Assembly: GCA_026874595.1 (NCBI GenBank)
Contig: CM049307.1
Location: forward strand, 51,643,370 to 51,707,369
Direction of reading: 5' to 3'
DNA from: Sipunculus nudus
Taxonomy: Eukaryota > Annelida > Sipuncula > Golfingiida > Sipunculidae
DNA: 64,000 bases
Positions 14,801-24,091 of the stretch are shown here, piece after piece. How positions within the stretch are numbered: position 1 is the first letter of the stretch; the number at the start of each line of letters is the position of its first letter. The notes beneath the pieces are model-generated. The model had not been told where the DNA came from and did no database searches. It saw only the letters and a list, made by a program, of their open reading frames with translations. Position numbers and translations under genes: made by a program.

Positions 14801-16754
14801 TTAACTGTGAATATATATGTTTCAGTCTAAATGTGAAAGATACTGGCCAGGAAATGACGAAGAAGTCCAATTTGGAGAAATCAGCGTTTCATTGAAATCC
14901 TGTTATAAGAGTCCACATTATGTCCAGCGTGAACTGGTCATCCAAAAGGTAACCATGCTAACTACGGAATTGTTTAACCTCAGTATCAAAGCGGAAAATA
15001 ATAACCTTTAATCATTGTCGAGTTTGAATGACAGTAGTCCGTTATTGATAATGTCTTTACCTAAATATTTATATCTCCGATATTTTATCACATAACTGAC
15101 GAGAGATGATCTGAAAATGTTCGTAATTAATGAAATGTCATTGGCAATCTTTTGGAGCGGTGAGATTTTTCCTTAATGAATCCAGTTTTATATACGAATA
15201 ATAATGTTACAATTCTTTTTATGAGGTTCTTTTTAAGGATTCTAATATTCCGTCGGTACCACTGTCCAAAAGAAGGTGCCATTTTTGCCACTCTTTCGAC
15301 CAACGTTTTACTAAAACAGTGTTCTTTTGTGATATTTTTTCCCACAGGACGGAGATAGCAAGAGTGTTGTCCATCTCCAGTTCATATCATGGCCGGATCA
15401 TGGTGCACCACTTAGCGCCACGAGTTTCCTTGCCTTCCACAGGGAGGCACAAAAACATTATGACCACAAAAGGGGACCGACTGTTGTCCATTGCAGGCAA
15501 GGAAATGTAGGAAATAACCAAACTGCATGGATATATATATATATACATTTCATTCACCCTGTTAAAAACAGGTTTTGGAGCCCTGATAGATAACCAAAAA
15601 TAGAACAATTTTCAGCTGTGTTGAATGAAATTTTTTTTTAATCATCCTTGGGTCTAATTTATATAGGAGGCATAACAAATCAGAAAATATGTTCAGTTAA
15701 AAGACAGTATGATGTGACATGTATGACTCATCATGTATAACTGCTAGTGACAATGCTGCTGCAATGCTTTTGAAACTGTTATGGTAAATGTTAAATTAAT
15801 ATATATATTTTCTAAAGACTTTATTTTTTTATAACAGCGCTGGGGTGGGACGGACCGGAACATTTTTAGCAATGGACTATCTTCTGAAGCAGGCTAAGGC
15901 AGAGGGCCGAATTAGTGTGTACAACTGTGTGGTAGAAATGCGGAAACACAGGATCTGCATGGTCCAGAGTCTGGTGAGAGGCGTTTATTTACACGTTCTT
16001 TTGGACTTTCAAGGAAACAAACACAGTAATATTTATTTAATACAAGGTATCAATGTAACTAATATAGATCGTCAGTCGGTATTAGCCTGAATCAAGATAA
16101 ATTCCTGGAAATATACACTGGAGTACATCGGGTATTTTGATCCATCAGAAATTGTTGCACACCAGATATAGTGACAAATCATCGTCTGAGATCCCTGAAT
16201 TAATTCGGTAAATCAGTGGAGATAAAATTTAGAATAACACAAACACTATGGATTAATGGGAAGTTGAAATAATATCTTTCATCTCTTTTAATATTTATTG
16301 GATATAATAATTCAACTCGAAGCAAATTACCCTCCATAGATAGACACAACTTTCTTATTTGAGCTTATATGACTGTGAGAAGGATGAAATACATGTTGTG
16401 TTTCCTTACCCTAGAGTTTGCAAAATTTGCAAAAAAATAAATATAAATGATCTGATCATGAATATAAGACAATAATTTCTTTCCAATTGATGTTTTTACA
16501 CAGGACCAGTACATCTTTATACACGAAGCTCTCATGGAAGCATTAAACTGTGGAAAGATCGTTCATGACGTGCCAGGGTACGAGGAATGGTTTAACGAGT
16601 GCAGTGATGACGTCATGGAGACCCAGTTCCTGGTAAGCCACAGTGTCAGGCATATCATACGCAGTGTCTTTACCATGCTGGTTGTTCTAGACAGCTGGTA
16701 AATCAAAGCAGAGCATGAGTCGACCTATAATGACCGTTGCTCCATTAAGATTCA

Positions 16755-16846
<92 letters not shown>

Positions 16847-18043
16847 ATACATATATATATATATATATAAAATTTGTATTTTTCACATAGCGTGAATTCA
16901 ATACATCGCGGTGATAGTGCTCTACCCTATGGGAGCGTTTATAAATAATTAAAGTACGGTTAGTTTGACTTCATCAGTTTGTGCGACAGATCTGTTTCGT
17001 GAGAGCAGCATTCAAGCCGGCTCAGTCTTCAGGTACAAACTGGAGTGATCAGATATCTGGATGAAGTTTGTTTTAATAGGTAGGATTAATCTGGGGTTAC
17101 TAGGTTCGGTGAGGCATGTATTTAAAAGTTTTGGTTATGTTGGGGAATAGGGGTTACTGGGTTCCTGGCTTATTGTACTGTATTAGGAATATTATGAAGC
17201 GCTAACGGTTCTGTTGCTTTGTTTAAAGTTAATCAAGACCCCAGGTGTTGGTTCGGTCAGGGGATCAGTGGATTAGTAGTCCAGTTGGTTGTTCCTGCAT
17301 ACATTGGCTGGGATCTTGAGACTGCATATTTAACTTTATTATTGCGACATAAAAAGGAGGTATTTAGTTCTGTGTTTGCATGACGTTCCTATTGTTTAGT
17401 GAACTCAGATCAGGTCGGCAAATTATGTAGTATTTCTCGGTGGTGCCTAAAATTCATTTTTTTGGACGTGTTGGAATAAGCTCTGCATTTAGCCATGATT
17501 TTCCATTTGACCGAATAGGGTAGGTTTGTTTCCTTCAGAGTCCATACGTACGTGTTGTGCTATTTCTGTATATTTCATTCCTGAAACTGCTGATGTGTCC
17601 ATAGTATCTCGTTTTAAATGCGTTTTCTGTCAGTCCGATATATGTTTCCACTTGTTTGTTGTCTTGTCTGGTAACTGTGGCCTGGTAAATTATGCTTTGA
17701 GTGAGGCATCCTTCTTTGATTGGGCATTCTTTCGGGTTTCTACAGTTGCAGTTTTTGCTTATGCTTTCTGTTTTCTTTTCTGTAATTCTCTCATTGTTAA
17801 GTCGCTTTTTGTTGTGTGCTGAAATGACCTGCTTCATGTTAGGCATGCAACTATAGCTGACTTTTACGGTGTTTCGGTTCAGGATTTTGTGTAAACTGTG
17901 GTCAGGGGGGAAACATTTTTCAAGAAGCTGTAGGAACTTTTTTTCCTATGTTCGTTTTCACGTTGGCGCTGTATTGGGGATTGAACCACGTTATCTTCCT
18001 CCGTTATGCACAAACTGATGAAGTCAAACTAACCGTACTGTAA

Positions 18044-18100
<57 letters not shown>

Positions 18101-20833
18101 TATATTATATTAACAAATGAACAATGTATTTAAGGGATCCTAATAATATAATGGGGTATAGATCAGATTATTTTATTTAAAATCATGCAGAGAAATGTTT
18201 TAATTATTAACGTTTCAGTAAATATAAAATATAGCTAGCGACCATGTTTGTCTAAATTTTTGCTTACACGTAATATTAGTGGTATTTTATTGGCCAGGCA
18301 TAACTGGAACGCTTATCCCATGCTTTCTTTATTGCATGGTTCATGGTTAGAAATGTTTGATCACATTCCCAGACTTACAGAGAGAATCTTATTCAATAGT
18401 AAACTTTCAATGAAAATGACAGATGCTTGACAAGTTGACACAAGAGATACGAATCAACGACACTGCCGATGGTAGGCAACCAGACAATCATCACAAGAAC
18501 AGGCCGGAGGCTCCGATGCCCAGTGACAGGTGGCGCCCTCTTTTAATGACTCCGGTACCAGGCTCGAACAATTACATAAATGCAGTATTTGTGAAAGTAA
18601 GTTGGCCAGAGAAGATATTATACATGTGGCATACATTTTGACCGGGGTAACCGATTGTTGTTTGATCGTGTCATTTCACCATGTCTCAGCTAGCCGTTGA
18701 TGCTATTATTGCTTAATTCATTATTTTTGGATTTAGTAATTAATTCAGCAAAAGTATGAAAATGCACTTCAGCTACTTTTTACTTATTCAATCATTCGCC
18801 CTTTCTTATCATTAACCAGGGACCATAGGGTTATCAATATGGTGGCTTTATTTACATCCATGAAGCATTTCGGTCAATATTTCAATATTTATTTATTTTT
18901 TCAAAATTGGTACACGATTGTATCCTAGTGTAAACCAAAATTATTAATCGCTATAATATAATAAGCTCCCAGGCAGCACTTATCTGGTGCTGGCGCTTTC
19001 CACAGGCATAACTAAATGTAAAATAAACACAAAATATGTTGTAGTCTTTATGCTGTTATAGTCTCAAGATCGGAAAGATGGTTTGTTGGTGACGCAGTCT
19101 CCCTTGTCGACAACCATTGTTGATTTCTGGCGCATGGTATTTGACTATAAGTGTGAGGTGATTGTAGCGCTGAATGAACTCGGATCTCAGGTATTATGTC
19201 ATTAAAATAATGAATATCAAGTATCAACATACTTTGCCAATATTTATTATTATAAAGATGAGAACTTGCTTCTCGTTCATATGGATATAAGCTAAAGTCA
19301 AACATACCTCAAACAGTAAATCAAAGTTAGAAACTGTTCAATATAACAATCATGATATACAGAGCAAACCTCACACGATGCAGTGTCTTCCAATATCTGA
19401 TATCATAGAAAATTATAGGAAGTCGCTGCGTGTGAGAGCGTCTTTTGAAGCAAAACGTAGCTTTAGAAATGCCAAGATATCGTAGGGATTTGATAAAGCT
19501 GAAACATTTGCACGTGCAACGTTGCATGACGTAGGAAAGGATATGGATGATATAAGTTCAAACCGCATGTTTTGTGAAGTAGTGGAAGAACCTTGTGAAC
19601 ATTTGCAGGCAAATCGTTACTATCATAATCAAACACATGTCGGGCACAAAACGTTGTGTAAGTTGTCGTCCGATGCAGAATTTTCTGCGATAGCATAAGA
19701 TCGTTGTAAATCGTAGAATTTAGAGATATAGAGAAAACATCTCTTAGTTATGTGTCATAAAAAGATTAGAAAAATAATACATATTTATGCATATTTATAT
19801 TTAAGGAATTCCCCAGCTATGTACCCGACACATCTGACAAAGTTGGGCCTTTCTCTGTCAACTGCACGTCAACGGAGAAGCAGGGGTTGTACACCCTAAA
19901 GAAAATCTCATACCGATACAAGGTGAGACTAAAGAAGTGGATTGTATATATTGTTATCTGTTACATTCAAATGAAGCTTTAAGCTTATTAGCTATAAAAT
20001 GCATAACCCGAATATCCCGCTTGATCAGTGATTTATTTTTCAGCAGGCTGACGAGGGCAAGCTTGCATTGCTTTCAGTTAATTCTGAGACAGATACGGGA
20101 AGATCTCCTGATATAGCCACATTTCTGGCCATCATCGAAGCTGCCTCCAGTGCAATTCAAGGCTCTACAGCTAGAACCCTCATACATTGCAGGTAGGTGT
20201 AATTATCGGGCTTTATTGAACAGACTGGATTAAATGTGGAGGTGTCCCGTCTCTTGTTTAGTTTCATGTTCATCCAGCAGAGGGCGGTACTTATAATTAC
20301 ATGACACTATAGAGAAAGGCTCAAGCTTTCCTATGAGATGTTTTTATTTGTAATGTATATTTGTGGTAGGTAATCCAACTTGTTCTAGCAGCAGTACGTC
20401 AGTTCTTCACTTGCCATAGCTTATATCAGACCGTGTCATTGAATAAGGGTCACTCGGGTTAAATATTGTTAAATATTATTATATGCCTAGTTCATTTTTT
20501 AACAGGTACGGCCTGGTGGAGAGCGGTTTGTTCTGCGCTCTGATGCAGATTTGTGATAAGATAAAGAACGAACAAGAGGTAGACGTGTTCCATGCTGTTA
20601 AACGTATCAGGATCAGTCGTCCAGGGTTTGTGCAAACGCCGGTAAGTGACCCAAAAGCAGGATTCTCTTAAAAAGTGCCACAATACACCATACACGTTCA
20701 CCAGACGAATTTGATTTGTGATCTTTATATATTTTTTTTTAATTTACTTTTTTTTCAGGAGCAATACCGATGGCTACATGAAGCGGTCTGCACATATATA
20801 GAATCGTTTAGTACTTACGCGAATTTCAGATGA
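4837..20833 (+). CDS. gene A: kringle/EGF receptor-type tyrosine phosphatase (RPTP-alpha-like catalytic half)
   Basis: Single-pass membrane receptor predicted to remove phosphate from phosphotyrosine at the cytoplasmic face. I count 24 coding exons: 4837-4885, 5424-5702, 7105-7239, 7602-7739, 8845-8973, 9790-9933, 10924-11017, 11139-11173, 11599-11804, 12435-12522, 12864-12937, 13322-13358, 14530-14627, 14826-14948, 15348-15496, 15838-15973, 16504-16632, 18423-18596, 19062-19190, 19806-19922, 20044-20192, 20506-20641, 20759-20833. A degenerate EGF exon at 7957 is left out of the sum. They total 2823 bp, exactly 940 codons plus TGA, with phases matching at every junction. Order: signal peptide 1-16, kringle ~17-109, four EGF-like modules ~110-291, TM ~295-322, D1 ~404-681, D2 ~682-940. 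D1 has WPD at ~558-560 and Cys ~592; D2 lacks the catalytic Arg. A paralogue faces it at 33728-53613. The first exon is the least certain. A possible AATAAA is at 21567. (Listed exons number 23; the decayed one would make 24.). Confidence 0.88.
4922..5010. repeat. (TTA)n followed by (TA)n microsatellite
   Basis: A run of TTA triplets to about 4964 passes directly into (TA)n, inside intron 1 of gene A. The ORFs made of repeated Leu, Ile and Tyr here are repeat translation, not protein. Confidence 0.95.
5424..5702 (+). CDS. gene A exon: kringle domain
   Basis: A 279-bp exon, phase 1 at both ends, bounded by TTACAG and G|GTTAGT. It encodes one kringle: a first Cys in 'SSCRFND', a central 'NYCRDPSRSGYLWCF' and a closing 'WGRCDQVQPC', giving the six-Cys pattern of the fold. 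Kringles are disulfide-bonded modules that bind protein or small ligands in extracellular proteins such as plasminogen, hepatocyte growth factor and ROR receptors. The ligand here is unknown. Gene B has a matching kringle exon (51511-51747) that is 14 codons shorter, and there it follows an extra EGF-like module that gene A lacks. Confidence 0.9.
5799..5871. repeat. (CT)n/(TA)n compound microsatellite
   Basis: About 40 bp of (CT)n runs straight into about 33 bp of (TA)n in the intron after the kringle exon. Confidence 0.95.
5872..7104 (+). other. gene A intron, no other feature seen
   Basis: Intronic sequence between the kringle and first EGF exon. Short ORFs at 6297-6479 and 6687-6905 show no recognisable domain, no matching splice phase and no counterpart in gene B, so I treat them as chance. 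Confidence 0.6.
7105..7239 (+). CDS. gene A exon: EGF-like module 1
   Basis: 135 bp, phase 1-1, with donor T|GTGAGT. The Cys spacing (DCPEGRYGVNC, then C-H-C, C, GC, C, C-Q-C) is that of MEGF/scavenger-type EGF repeats. It corresponds in length and sequence to gene B exon 49429-49563 (ACPSGRFGVNC). Confidence 0.88.
7602..7739 (+). CDS. gene A exon: EGF-like module 2
   Basis: 138 bp, phase 1-1, beginning DCKNSYFGLYC and ending GCAAGWQGDDCQT. It aligns with gene B exon 45744-45884, which ends GCAAGWHGPGCQT. This places the tandemly expanded EGF exons of gene B in the gap between modules 1 and 2 of gene A. Confidence 0.88.
7957..8102 (+). pseudogene. decaying EGF exon without a donor site
   Basis: After a usable acceptor (GTAAAG|AT) the frame reads DTCNGLDNNDVC, then GACVASGCATGYHGPEC, clearly the second half of an EGF module like its neighbours. 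The first dozen residues with two cysteines are missing. No GT or GC donor follows in the right place; the frame runs 14 more codons to a TAA at 8100. Either this is a dead exon that splicing skips, or an alternative terminal exon that would yield a short secreted kringle-EGF protein. I favour decay. There is no AATAAA close downstream. Confidence 0.65.
8845..8973 (+). CDS. gene A exon: EGF-like module 3
   Basis: 129 bp, phase 1-1, acceptor ATACAG, donor G|GTTAGC. It encodes ECHPGTYGMNC, then a short Cys-rich middle and TCRLGFRGSRCSE. It is the counterpart of gene B exon 44283-44411 (ACAEGRYGRYC), with the same 43-codon length. Confidence 0.88.
9790..9933 (+). CDS. gene A exon: EGF-like module 4
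   Basis: 144 bp. It starts ACPGGTYGYYCDKICPTNC and continues to SYSGRLCEVYSGHG. The donor G|GTGAGC at 9933 keeps phase 1; a possible earlier GT at 9919 would break the phase. This is the last ectodomain module before the membrane, as is gene B exon 43269-43415 (GCNPGTFGIDC). Confidence 0.85.
10924..11173 (+). CDS. gene A exons: transmembrane helix and stop-transfer
   Basis: Exon 10924-11017 encodes a ~27-residue hydrophobic helix (QLVGLALGVLIAVALVIGVV and onward) ending in LRKR. It ends in phase 2 at a GC donor (AG|GCAAGT). Exon 11139-11173 then adds a basic stretch (RRNREQDHYKKK), giving the usual positive-inside anchor. The gene B pair 42984-43080 and 42790-42842 has the same phases with a normal GT donor, which supports the GC reading here. 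Confidence 0.88.
11599..11804 (+). CDS. gene A exon: juxtamembrane segment
   Basis: A 206-bp cytoplasmic exon, acidic, with a Tyr-Tyr-Asn-Phe at residues ~367-370 and a closing GFEEEYK that leads into the D1 fold. The exon ends in phase 0 at K|GTAGGT; using the next GT, 5 bases later, would shift the frame. Gene B exon 42347-42603 corresponds, with Tyr-Cys-Asn-Leu in the same place and FEDEYK at its end. Confidence 0.85.
12435..16632 (+). CDS. gene A exons: phosphatase domain D1 (active)
   Basis: Eight exons: 12435-12522, 12864-12937, 13322-13358, 14530-14627, 14826-14948, 15348-15496, 15838-15973, 16504-16632. Diagnostic motifs appear in order: substrate-recognition loop KNRFRNVVPYD, DYINASYIPGYE, ADFLQMVWENNVPLVVM, WPD loop ISWPDHGAPLS with its catalytic Asp, P-loop HCSAGVGRTG with catalytic Cys and Arg, and Q-loop region ICMVQSLDQYIFIHEAL. 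All residues needed for tyrosine phosphatase chemistry are present. The intron after 15496 splits the codon next to the catalytic Cys and uses a GC donor. The intervening introns hold a MITE and, after 16632, a Penelope-like fragment. Confidence 0.92.
13841..14408. mobile_element. MITE-like element with GTCTCCCCT ends
   Basis: The segment begins GTCTCCCCT and ends AGGGGAGAC, a 9-base inverted terminal match extended on both sides by A/T. It is about 570 bp with no coding potential and lies inside a D1 intron of gene A. Length, inverted ends and lack of coding fit a miniature DNA transposon. Very similar ends occur in many bivalve repeats. Target duplication is unclear. Confidence 0.65.
16757..16870. 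repeat. (TA)n compound microsatellite
   Basis: Three (TA)n blocks interrupted by short TAATACA or GTATA variants, directly upstream of the Penelope-like fragment. Confidence 0.95.
16953..18039 (-). mobile_element. Penelope-like element fragment (GIY-YIG end) bounded by inverted repeats
   Basis: A perfect 32-bp inverted repeat frames this segment (16953-16984 against 18008-18039), with (TA)n on both outer sides. On the minus strand the interior encodes the C-terminal part of a Penelope-like retroelement. Reading from ~17995 down there is a conserved region with CFPPDHSLHKILNRNTVKV, SYSC and PNM. A Cys-rich CNCRNPKECPIKEGC follows, then IIYQATV and TYIGLTENAFKTRYYGH, which match the GIY-YIG endonuclease. 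Frameshifts interrupt it and the reverse transcriptase is absent, so it is a dead 3' fragment inside the D1-D2 intron. A reader could call it merely a GIY-YIG fragment; the Cys-rich linker before GIY-YIG points to Penelope-like elements. Confidence 0.75.
18045..18110. repeat. (TA)n microsatellite
   Basis: A (TA)n tract ending in TATAT variants, just beyond the right arm of the Penelope-like fragment. Confidence 0.95.
18423..20833 (+). CDS. gene A exons: phosphatase domain D2 (pseudophosphatase)
   Basis: Six exons: 18423-18596, 19062-19190, 19806-19922, 20044-20192, 20506-20641, 20759-20833. The fold is intact (RWRPLLMTPVPGSNNYINAV, LLVTQSPLSTTIVDFWRMVF, EVDVFHAVKRIRISRPGF). The WPD loop is gone, and the P-loop reads HCRYGLVESG, keeping the Cys but with Glu where the catalytic Arg belongs. 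D2 is therefore predicted inactive, and more likely regulates D1 or binds partners. The protein ends STYANFR. The tail Tyr-Ala-Asn-Phe is the same motif that, when phosphorylated in vertebrate RPTP-alpha, binds the Grb2 SH2 domain. Confidence 0.9.
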
Positions 20834-21567
20834 AGCGAAGTATTTAAAGAAACCTTCATGGAATATTTGAGCCAAGCATGGAGCTAGCTTAATAGATCTC
20901 AAAGAGCAATTACAGTGATGAGTTGCAACCGTGATATATTCGCTTTCACCTGTTCTTAAAATATCTTGATATCATTTTTCGACCAGTGACGATGATATAT
21001 CTTGGTACATAAGCGAAGGAGTAATATAGTAAACCAGATTTTAAGAATTTACTTTGTATCCAGGATATGGGGAGAAAACTGGTAGAAATGACTGAATGGA
21101 AACCATTCAGTGCTTATATATCCATGAATATTTCTTGGGAAACAAATGAGGCAACTACATGTAGTAGCTCCGAAAACATTTGCTATTGAATAATCTATAC
21201 TTATCAGTGTATGTTATATAACGAGGGAGAATTACGTATTATATGATGCGTCAATGTCAGAGAAAATCCAGGGGAAAAATAGTATACATCCTGATAATTG
21301 GGATCAAATTAATATTACTAATTTATCTTTCTTCAAGAAATACTTGTTAGTTGCCAACGACGGATGAGGCTTCAGCTTGGGAGTGCCACACGCCCTGTGG
21401 CACTAAACTAATTAGTAAAGAAATGCCTGAAAAAATACTAAAACTGGTTTAACCCATATAGAAATGCGCTGGTTTGCCACCGAGATCTCTGATTTCGTTT
21501 CTGCTTAACGGTGACTATGTACAAATGTATATATATGTATATATTTATATATTATATATATATGATA

Positions 21568-21620
<53 letters not shown>

Positions 21621-22014
21621 TGTGTATCAGCTCTTAACATCAGGCTAATAGAGCACTGTTAGAGTCGTTCAGCACATATACTACTAGTGTGTATGTATAT
21701 ATATATATATGTATGTGTGTCTTTCCCGACCGCGTGTCAATAACTTAAGTCTCTTTAGTAGATTTTATAGAGAATCTATTGTTGCACACCCCTCTGGATA
21801 TACAATCTGGTCAGTTGTTAATAATATAGACCTCGACCATCCAAGGAGGCAATAGTAATAGTTCACATTGTTCTTTGGAAGTGGAGACACCAGTTTTTTT
21901 TCACAGTAGTTTCATTCAGTCAAAACATTAAATTGTCAAAAAGGATCTGAGTATGATAAATTATCTGAGAATACTTTGACCATGTTATAAAAAATAATAC
22001 AATAATGATACGTG

Positions 22015-22067
<53 letters not shown>

Positions 22068-22787
22068 CATTTTACTACACGATGAATTGTGTATGAATGT
22101 GTATGATATATAAATTAAAGCGTATTTTTCCAAATACATTTGTTATTCTATGTTATTTAAGCTCTCAGTTATATTGGACACGAATTTTAAAGGAGCTGAC
22201 TTATTTTCTATCAGAATATGAAAGGTTATTATTGAGGTAGCACATTATGATGTTTGGATCTATACCAGCACTTTATCTTTAACCAACCGTTCCTTCCATG
22301 TCGGACGTTTGTACACAATGCTCACACAATGCGACTTTCGTCTGTCATATCGGCTGCGCGACTTGAACTGCAGTCGAAGTGAAAACCTACTGGCAACTGA
22401 TAGCAACAGGCCTACTTCGAACGTACTGCTAAGGTCGTGAATATGAGTTACTTTTTAGAGTGTTCCAATCAAAGCATTATTCCGCTCCCTACTTTGCCGG
22501 TACACGTCCCCTTGCCACCAAACTGTGTCCGCAGATTGATATTCTCCTTTACGCCGACCTCGAAGTTCTTTCAAGTCACATACCTGTACCCTTATCGAAC
22601 ACTGACAGTCTATTTCTCCCATTATCTCGAAACCGCTCATGGGGCTGCCATTCTCCCCACTAAAACCCAGTCGGGACAGGTCGTGTGCGAACATTATAAT
22701 TAAACTGCTAGTGACTTTAATCCTGTAACAGCCTCGGCAGAGGTCTACTGCTGTCGATATCAGTCTACACTAGACTGCGTAAGAGGC

Positions 22788-22858
<71 letters not shown>
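20834..22858. other. 3' flank of gene A; no further gene seen
   Basis: Presumed 3' UTR then intergenic DNA. A candidate polyadenylation signal AATAAA lies at 21567, just before a (TA)n tract at about 21570-21615. A second (TA)n runs 22017-22064 and a third ~22790-22856, into which the LTR element inserted. The ORFs at 22437-22703 and opposite have no recognisable domain. Confidence 0.6.
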
Positions 22859-23258
22859 TGTAACGGCTCCGATAACACGTATTATATTATCAGGTATAAC
22901 TGAATTGCCTGGCAGGTATCATATCATCAGCTTGGCCTAACTGGTCAATGAATTGCCCCGCAGTTGCCTTGGTTGCCTTGTTTGCTTGGTTCCTCATTAC
23001 TCAACCGGTTTTCCGTTGTTCCTATTGTTTTTATTCGGACAATGACACGGACCGCGACGCGAACCCTGCCAAGCCTGAGTCTCGTGACATAGAGAACTTG
23101 TCAGTATTCGTTCTCTGCTTGGCAGGGACTCCGGCTTGGAGGACTCCAGATTTGTATGTATATACGGCTGAATAAACACTTTTATATATATACATCGCCT
23201 TGCCTCGCATTTCACGCACGCCGGGTGACTTTGGCTCTTGCCGGGAACACCCGTTACA
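22859..23258 (+). repeat. 5' LTR
   Basis: 400 bp, beginning TGTAACGG and ending CCGTTACA, an 8-base inverted terminal repeat with the usual TG...CA. It contains a polyadenylation signal AATAAA at 23171 and TATATAT nearby. Almost identical to 30136-30536. Confidence 0.95.
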
Positions 23259-24091
23259 TTTTGGTGCCCCGAGTGAGGACCATCTCTACTGTGGATCGAT
23301 GTCCGTGTGTGCGTATCGACGACTCGATGTCCGTCTGTGCGTCTCGACGACGATATCACAGGAGATGATTATTTTCTGAACTTCCATTCCACCGGTGGAT
23401 ATTATTTAATTGGTGTCTGTGCACAACACCATAACACAGGGCCAGAGTGGACTTTTCGCGGGCTCGCTTGGACACAGATTTTGCATGCATGAGTGTTCGT
23501 CGCTTCGCTTCGCTTCAGTGCCTTGCTCTGTAAACTCTGCTTCGCCATTGTGTTCTTCGCTCGTGCATTCCTGGACTATTGTCACGCTTTTCGCCGTACA
23601 CGGAGACTTCGTTTTAAGGGCCCAGACGAACGTCACTCTCTTTGGAGAAGATAAACGGTAACTGTTTGACATTTTCCTTGTACTGCATGAACTTTTCTTT
23701 TTGTATTTGCTATCGTCAGCATGGCTATGGACTTTGTGATTAATTGTGTATAATATTGTTGCATGTTTTGTAATTGAAGTGATCATTTTTTTTATATGTT
23801 AGCTGTAAATTATTTTTGCAGTTTATTATGGAGAATTTTATGCATGTAAAGGGTAATAGCTTTGGCCCGGTTTGAGGTTATCGTGATTGGTCACGTGATG
23901 TTCCATTGTCTAATGTCAATTGGTCTTGTGGTCTGTGTAATGTAAACAGTAGCATTGCAACTGAATACTAACATTTGCCCTTAAACCTGCTGGTATTTGA
24001 CCATTGACAGATGACTTAAGACAACATTCATCATTTCTTTATTGTCTTTAAAGATCACATTTTATCTCCTCTATTCATACATTCGCATTAA
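23259..24091 (+). other. retrotransposon 5' leader
   Basis: It begins with a likely tRNA primer-binding site starting TGG near 23262. An open frame with an ATG at 23485 ends at 23659. A donor-like CG|GTAACT falls at 23657/23658, inside its last codon. An acceptor-like TTAAAG at 24093, after a pyrimidine-rich stretch, would restore the gag frame. This possible intron (23658-24093) would supply a start codon for gag but is only an inference from phase and splice-site quality. Confidence 0.5.

Noticed and set aside
18454-19696. Minus-strand ORFs opposite gene A D2 exons
   Set aside because: They are shadows of real exons or intronic. The plus strand carries the conserved phosphatase motifs.
22437-22703. 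Overlapping ORFs on both strands
   Set aside because: No domain, no splice context and no similarity to neighbours; chance open frames.
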